DNA of 9,686 bases from an uncultured bacterium. GTDB lineage: Bacteria > Bacteroidota > Bacteroidia > Bacteroidales > Paludibacteraceae. A program made the translations under genes and the position numbers. The DNA lies in assembly GCA_947074225.1 (NCBI GenBank), contig CAMTOX010000046.1:1-9686 (forward strand), written 5' to 3'. Position 1 is the stretch's first letter; every line of letters starts with the position of its first letter. This document shows positions 7,915 through 9,686 of the stretch, piece after piece. The notes under the pieces were generated by a model. That model worked only from the letters and a program-made list of their open reading frames with translations, searched no databases and was not told the origin of the DNA.

Positions 7915-8340
7915 CTACTCCTTAAATGTTTCTATTGGTGCTTTATCTGCTTCGTTAGGATCGTGTGGCTCTGGAATAATATCCAAAAGCATAGAGACTC
8001 CAGGGGCGACTCCTTCAAAAGCCATCCATACTCCCGAAGGAACTACCAAACGAGAATAATTCTCTGTAGGCGATAAAATAATAGTAAAATATTTCCCTTG
8101 AGAAGCACTACCATCACGATCGTCGTAAAGAATAAACTTTATTGCACCCATAACAACTACAATATTAAGCGTCATTCTATTATGCCGCTTCCAACCTTTA
8201 CGCACTCCTTGAAATACTTCCGAGAAGTATGCCTCTCCAAATCCAGTATACCCTTCATCGGTTGCTTTTAAAGCATGTAGTACATCTCCATTATCTGTAT
8301 GGATACGTTTTAGAGGTATTATTTGAACTCCTTCAATCAT
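7915..8340 (-). CDS. RmlC-like cupin, putative CDP-4-keto-6-deoxyhexose epimerase
   Basis: A 141-residue small cupin of the dTDP-4-dehydrorhamnose 3,5-epimerase family, shorter than classical RmlC (about 180). Visible family features are GFGEAYFSEVFQGVRKGW (residues 33-50), RMTLNIVVVMGAIKFILYDDR (55-75, the barrel strands) and VPSGVWMAFEG (100-110), ending in the acidic tail PHDPNEADK. Classical RmlC has a catalytic His in RGLH; here the matching place is KGWKRH, with Lys51 in that slot and His53 two residues later. The usual WHGF-like His is also replaced (WMAF). The gene sits between CDP-glucose dehydratase (8-base gap) and the RfbJ-like reductase, so a 3-, 5- or 3,5-epimerase acting on CDP-4-keto-6-deoxyglucose is the best inference, as opposed to a dTDP-rhamnose enzyme. 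The altered catalytic site leaves the exact activity open. Confidence 0.78.
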   Translation of the reverse strand: MIEGVQIIPLKRIHTDNGDVLHALKATDEGYTGFGEAYFSEVFQGVRKGWKRHNRMTLNIVVVMGAIKFILYDDRDGSASQGKYFTIILSPTENYSRLVVPSGVWMAFEGVAPGVSMLLDIIPEPHDPNEADKAPIETFKE

Positions 8341-8348
8341 AAGTTATA

Positions 8349-9449
8349 TTATACTGCCCAAGGTTGTTTCTGTAGGTTAGCCTCTTTTTCAAACTCAGAG
8401 ATCTGTTGTTGTGTCAAGATCAATAAATCGGAATCTCCTTCATAATAGCCTAAATACCAATCGGTAATCATTTTCACGGTCTCTTCATAGCTCAATACAG
8501 AGTGCCAATTCAAATAAGCTAACGCTTTATCGCAATTTAGTTTTAAAAGTTTTGCCTCTTCAAAAGGTACATGGCCAGTCACTTGTACAGCCTTATCTTT
8601 ATCCATACCCCAATTCACAGCAATATCTTCTACCAATTGTTTCACTGTTTTAGTCTGTTCGGCACGAGGTCCAAAATTAAATGCCTCACCATTGGTAATA
8701 CTCTCTTCATATAGAGCCTGAGCCAATCTCAAATAGCCACTTAGTGGTTCTAACACATGCTGCCATGGTCGAGTCGCTTTAGGACTCCTAATCTCTACTG
8801 CCATTTCATTGGAGAAAGCTTTTACAGTATCTACTACAATACGGTCGCAACTCCAATCACCACCACCAATAACATTACCAGCTCGGGCAACACCCATTTT
8901 CACATTAGGCATATGCTTTATAAATGAATGCCAATAGGACTTAATAGTCAACTCTGCAGCCCCTTTGGAACCAGAATAAACATCTTTACCTCCCATAGCA
9001 TCATTCTCACGATATCCCCAAATCCACTCAACATTATCGTATGCTTTATCGCTTGTAATAACGACTGCAGTAACATTCCATGTTGTTTGGCGAATAGCCT
9101 CCATAACTGTTGCAGTACCAATAACATTGGTTGCGATAGTATCAAAAGGTTCAGAGTATGAAGTGGAAACAATGGCTTGAGCTGCCAAATGGAAGATAAA
9201 ATCGGGTTGAACCTCATTGTAGTAATCTACAAAATGTTTTTTGTCGCGTATATCGCCATAGCACTGCTTTATTTGTTTCTCCAAACCAAGCACCTCAAAC
9301 ATAGAGGGTTTAGTGGGTACATCAATAGAATAACCATACACTTTTGCACCACACTTTAACAGCCAGGTTGTAAGCCACGAACCTTTAAAACCAGTATTAC
9401 CGGTAATAAGTATCTTTTTATCTTTAAATATCTGATTATACATTGTCAT
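8349..9449 (-). CDS. rfbG: CDP-glucose 4,6-dehydratase
   Basis: A cytoplasmic NAD-dependent dehydratase that converts CDP-D-glucose to CDP-4-keto-6-deoxy-D-glucose, the entry point to CDP-linked deoxyhexoses. From Met at 9449 it is 366 residues, typical of RfbG. Motifs: TGNTGFKGSW (16-25; the FKGSW is characteristic), FHLAAQ (86-91), TSDK (132-135), YSGSK (Tyr158/Lys162), ARAGNVIGGGDW (188-199) and RPWQHVLEPLSGYL (227-240), the last two being RfbG signatures. The frame is open to an ATG at 9467 that overlaps the end of rfbF by 16 bases and adds six residues. The ATG at 9449 follows the rfbF stop by 2 bases, and the ATG at 9443 is a third option; both match the family's N-terminal length better. 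The tight rfbF-rfbG coupling supports co-translation. Confidence 0.96.
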   Translation of the reverse strand: MTMYNQIFKDKKILITGNTGFKGSWLTTWLLKCGAKVYGYSIDVPTKPSMFEVLGLEKQIKQCYGDIRDKKHFVDYYNEVQPDFIFHLAAQAIVSTSYSEPFDTIATNVIGTATVMEAIRQTTWNVTAVVITSDKAYDNVEWIWGYRENDAMGGKDVYSGSKGAAELTIKSYWHSFIKHMPNVKMGVARAGNVIGGGDWSCDRIVVDTVKAFSNEMAVEIRSPKATRPWQHVLEPLSGYLRLAQALYEESITNGEAFNFGPRAEQTKTVKQLVEDIAVNWGMDKDKAVQVTGHVPFEEAKLLKLNCDKALAYLNWHSVLSYEETVKMITDWYLGYYEGDSDLLILTQQQISEFEKEANLQKQPWAV

Positions 9450-9451
9450 AA

Positions 9452-9686
9452 TTACCAAATTTTCCATGGGGCACTATCTTGATCCCACATCTGATTCAAT
9501 TCTTTATTATCGTTTAAAGTATCCATTGGTTTCCAGAAACCATAATGTTTATAGGCATTAATCTGTTTCTGTTTCAATAAACGTTGCATAGTTTCTCGCT
9601 CAAACATCTCATGGTCTCCCCCTAAGCAATTAAATATCTCAGGTTCGCAAACACAGAAACGGGCATTTATCCTTGAACAACCTTAT
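9452..9686 (-). CDS. rfbF: Glucose-1-phosphate cytidylyltransferase, C-terminal fragment
   Basis: The 3' end of the gene for CDP-glucose pyrophosphorylase, which makes CDP-glucose from CTP and glucose-1-phosphate for RfbG. In the frame ending at the TAA at 9452-9454, the last 76 codons include FCVCEPEIF, ERETMQRL, and the family tail AYKHYGFWKPMDTL followed by APWKIW, closely matching known RfbF C-termini. About 70% of the protein lies beyond the window. The frame is interrupted by a TAA at 9683-9685. The expected text G-W-I-N-x-G-F is replaced by SRINARF, which a missing 4-base GGAT copy (- strand, at 9669-9672) would explain. Because this is the last 20-odd bases of a contig with adapter at its other end, an assembly error is more likely than a real pseudogene. 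Confidence 0.88.

Noticed and set aside
7915..8340. Annotation as RmlC of dTDP-rhamnose synthesis
   Set aside because: No rmlA, rmlB or rmlD is present, the neighbours use CDP-sugars, the protein is short and the catalytic His slot holds Lys.
1..9686. CRISPR arrays, IS elements, tRNA/rRNA genes, phage or defence genes
   Set aside because: Looked for on both strands; no spaced direct repeats, transposase motifs, tRNA-like cloverleaf or nuclease/defence domains were found.

Overview
The window reads as a complete short contig from a metagenomic or draft assembly of a Bacteroidota (probably Bacteroidales) bacterium. The evidence is protein-level resemblance: the YfhO-family membrane protein, the thioredoxin reductase and the CDP-sugar enzymes all look like Bacteroidales versions. 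Genes are AT-rich, tightly packed and lack clear Shine-Dalgarno sequences. No 16S rRNA or other phylogenetic marker is present, so the taxon is an inference.

Layout. Bases 1-48 are not genomic: they match the Illumina TruSeq i7 adapter/index oligo. Bases 49-844 (+ strand) are the 3' part of a thioredoxin reductase gene, cut by the adapter junction. Bases 845-971 are a convergent intergenic region with a perfect 22-bp inverted repeat, probably a bidirectional terminator. From 9686 down to 972 everything is on the - strand and looks like one operon. In transcription order it is: rfbF (3' end only, probably frame-damaged at the contig edge), rfbG (CDP-glucose 4,6-dehydratase), an RmlC-like cupin epimerase, an RfbJ-like NAD(P)-dependent sugar reductase/epimerase, a YfhO-family multi-pass membrane protein, a family 2 glycosyltransferase, a two-domain CDP-ribitol synthase (Acs1/Bcs1 type) and a CDP-glycerol/CDP-ribitol phosphotransferase of the TagF type.

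How they fit together. The first four genes form a CDP-6-deoxyhexose pathway: glucose-1-phosphate to CDP-glucose, then CDP-4-keto-6-deoxyglucose, then epimerisation, then 4-keto reduction. No rfbH (3-dehydratase) is visible, so the end product may keep its 3-OH rather than being a 3,6-dideoxyhexose. The last two genes make CDP-ribitol and transfer a polyol phosphate. The glycosyltransferase and the YfhO protein would supply assembly or membrane-side glycosylation. Together this is a surface-polysaccharide locus (capsule, O-antigen or a teichoic-acid-like decoration) that combines a CDP-deoxyhexose with polyol phosphate. Each part belongs to a known family; the combination in a Gram-negative is the main biological interest. 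I see no defence system, CRISPR, IS element, tRNA or rRNA.

Both contig ends carry likely artefacts: adapter at the left, and a probable 4-base loss plus a suspicious substitution at the right.
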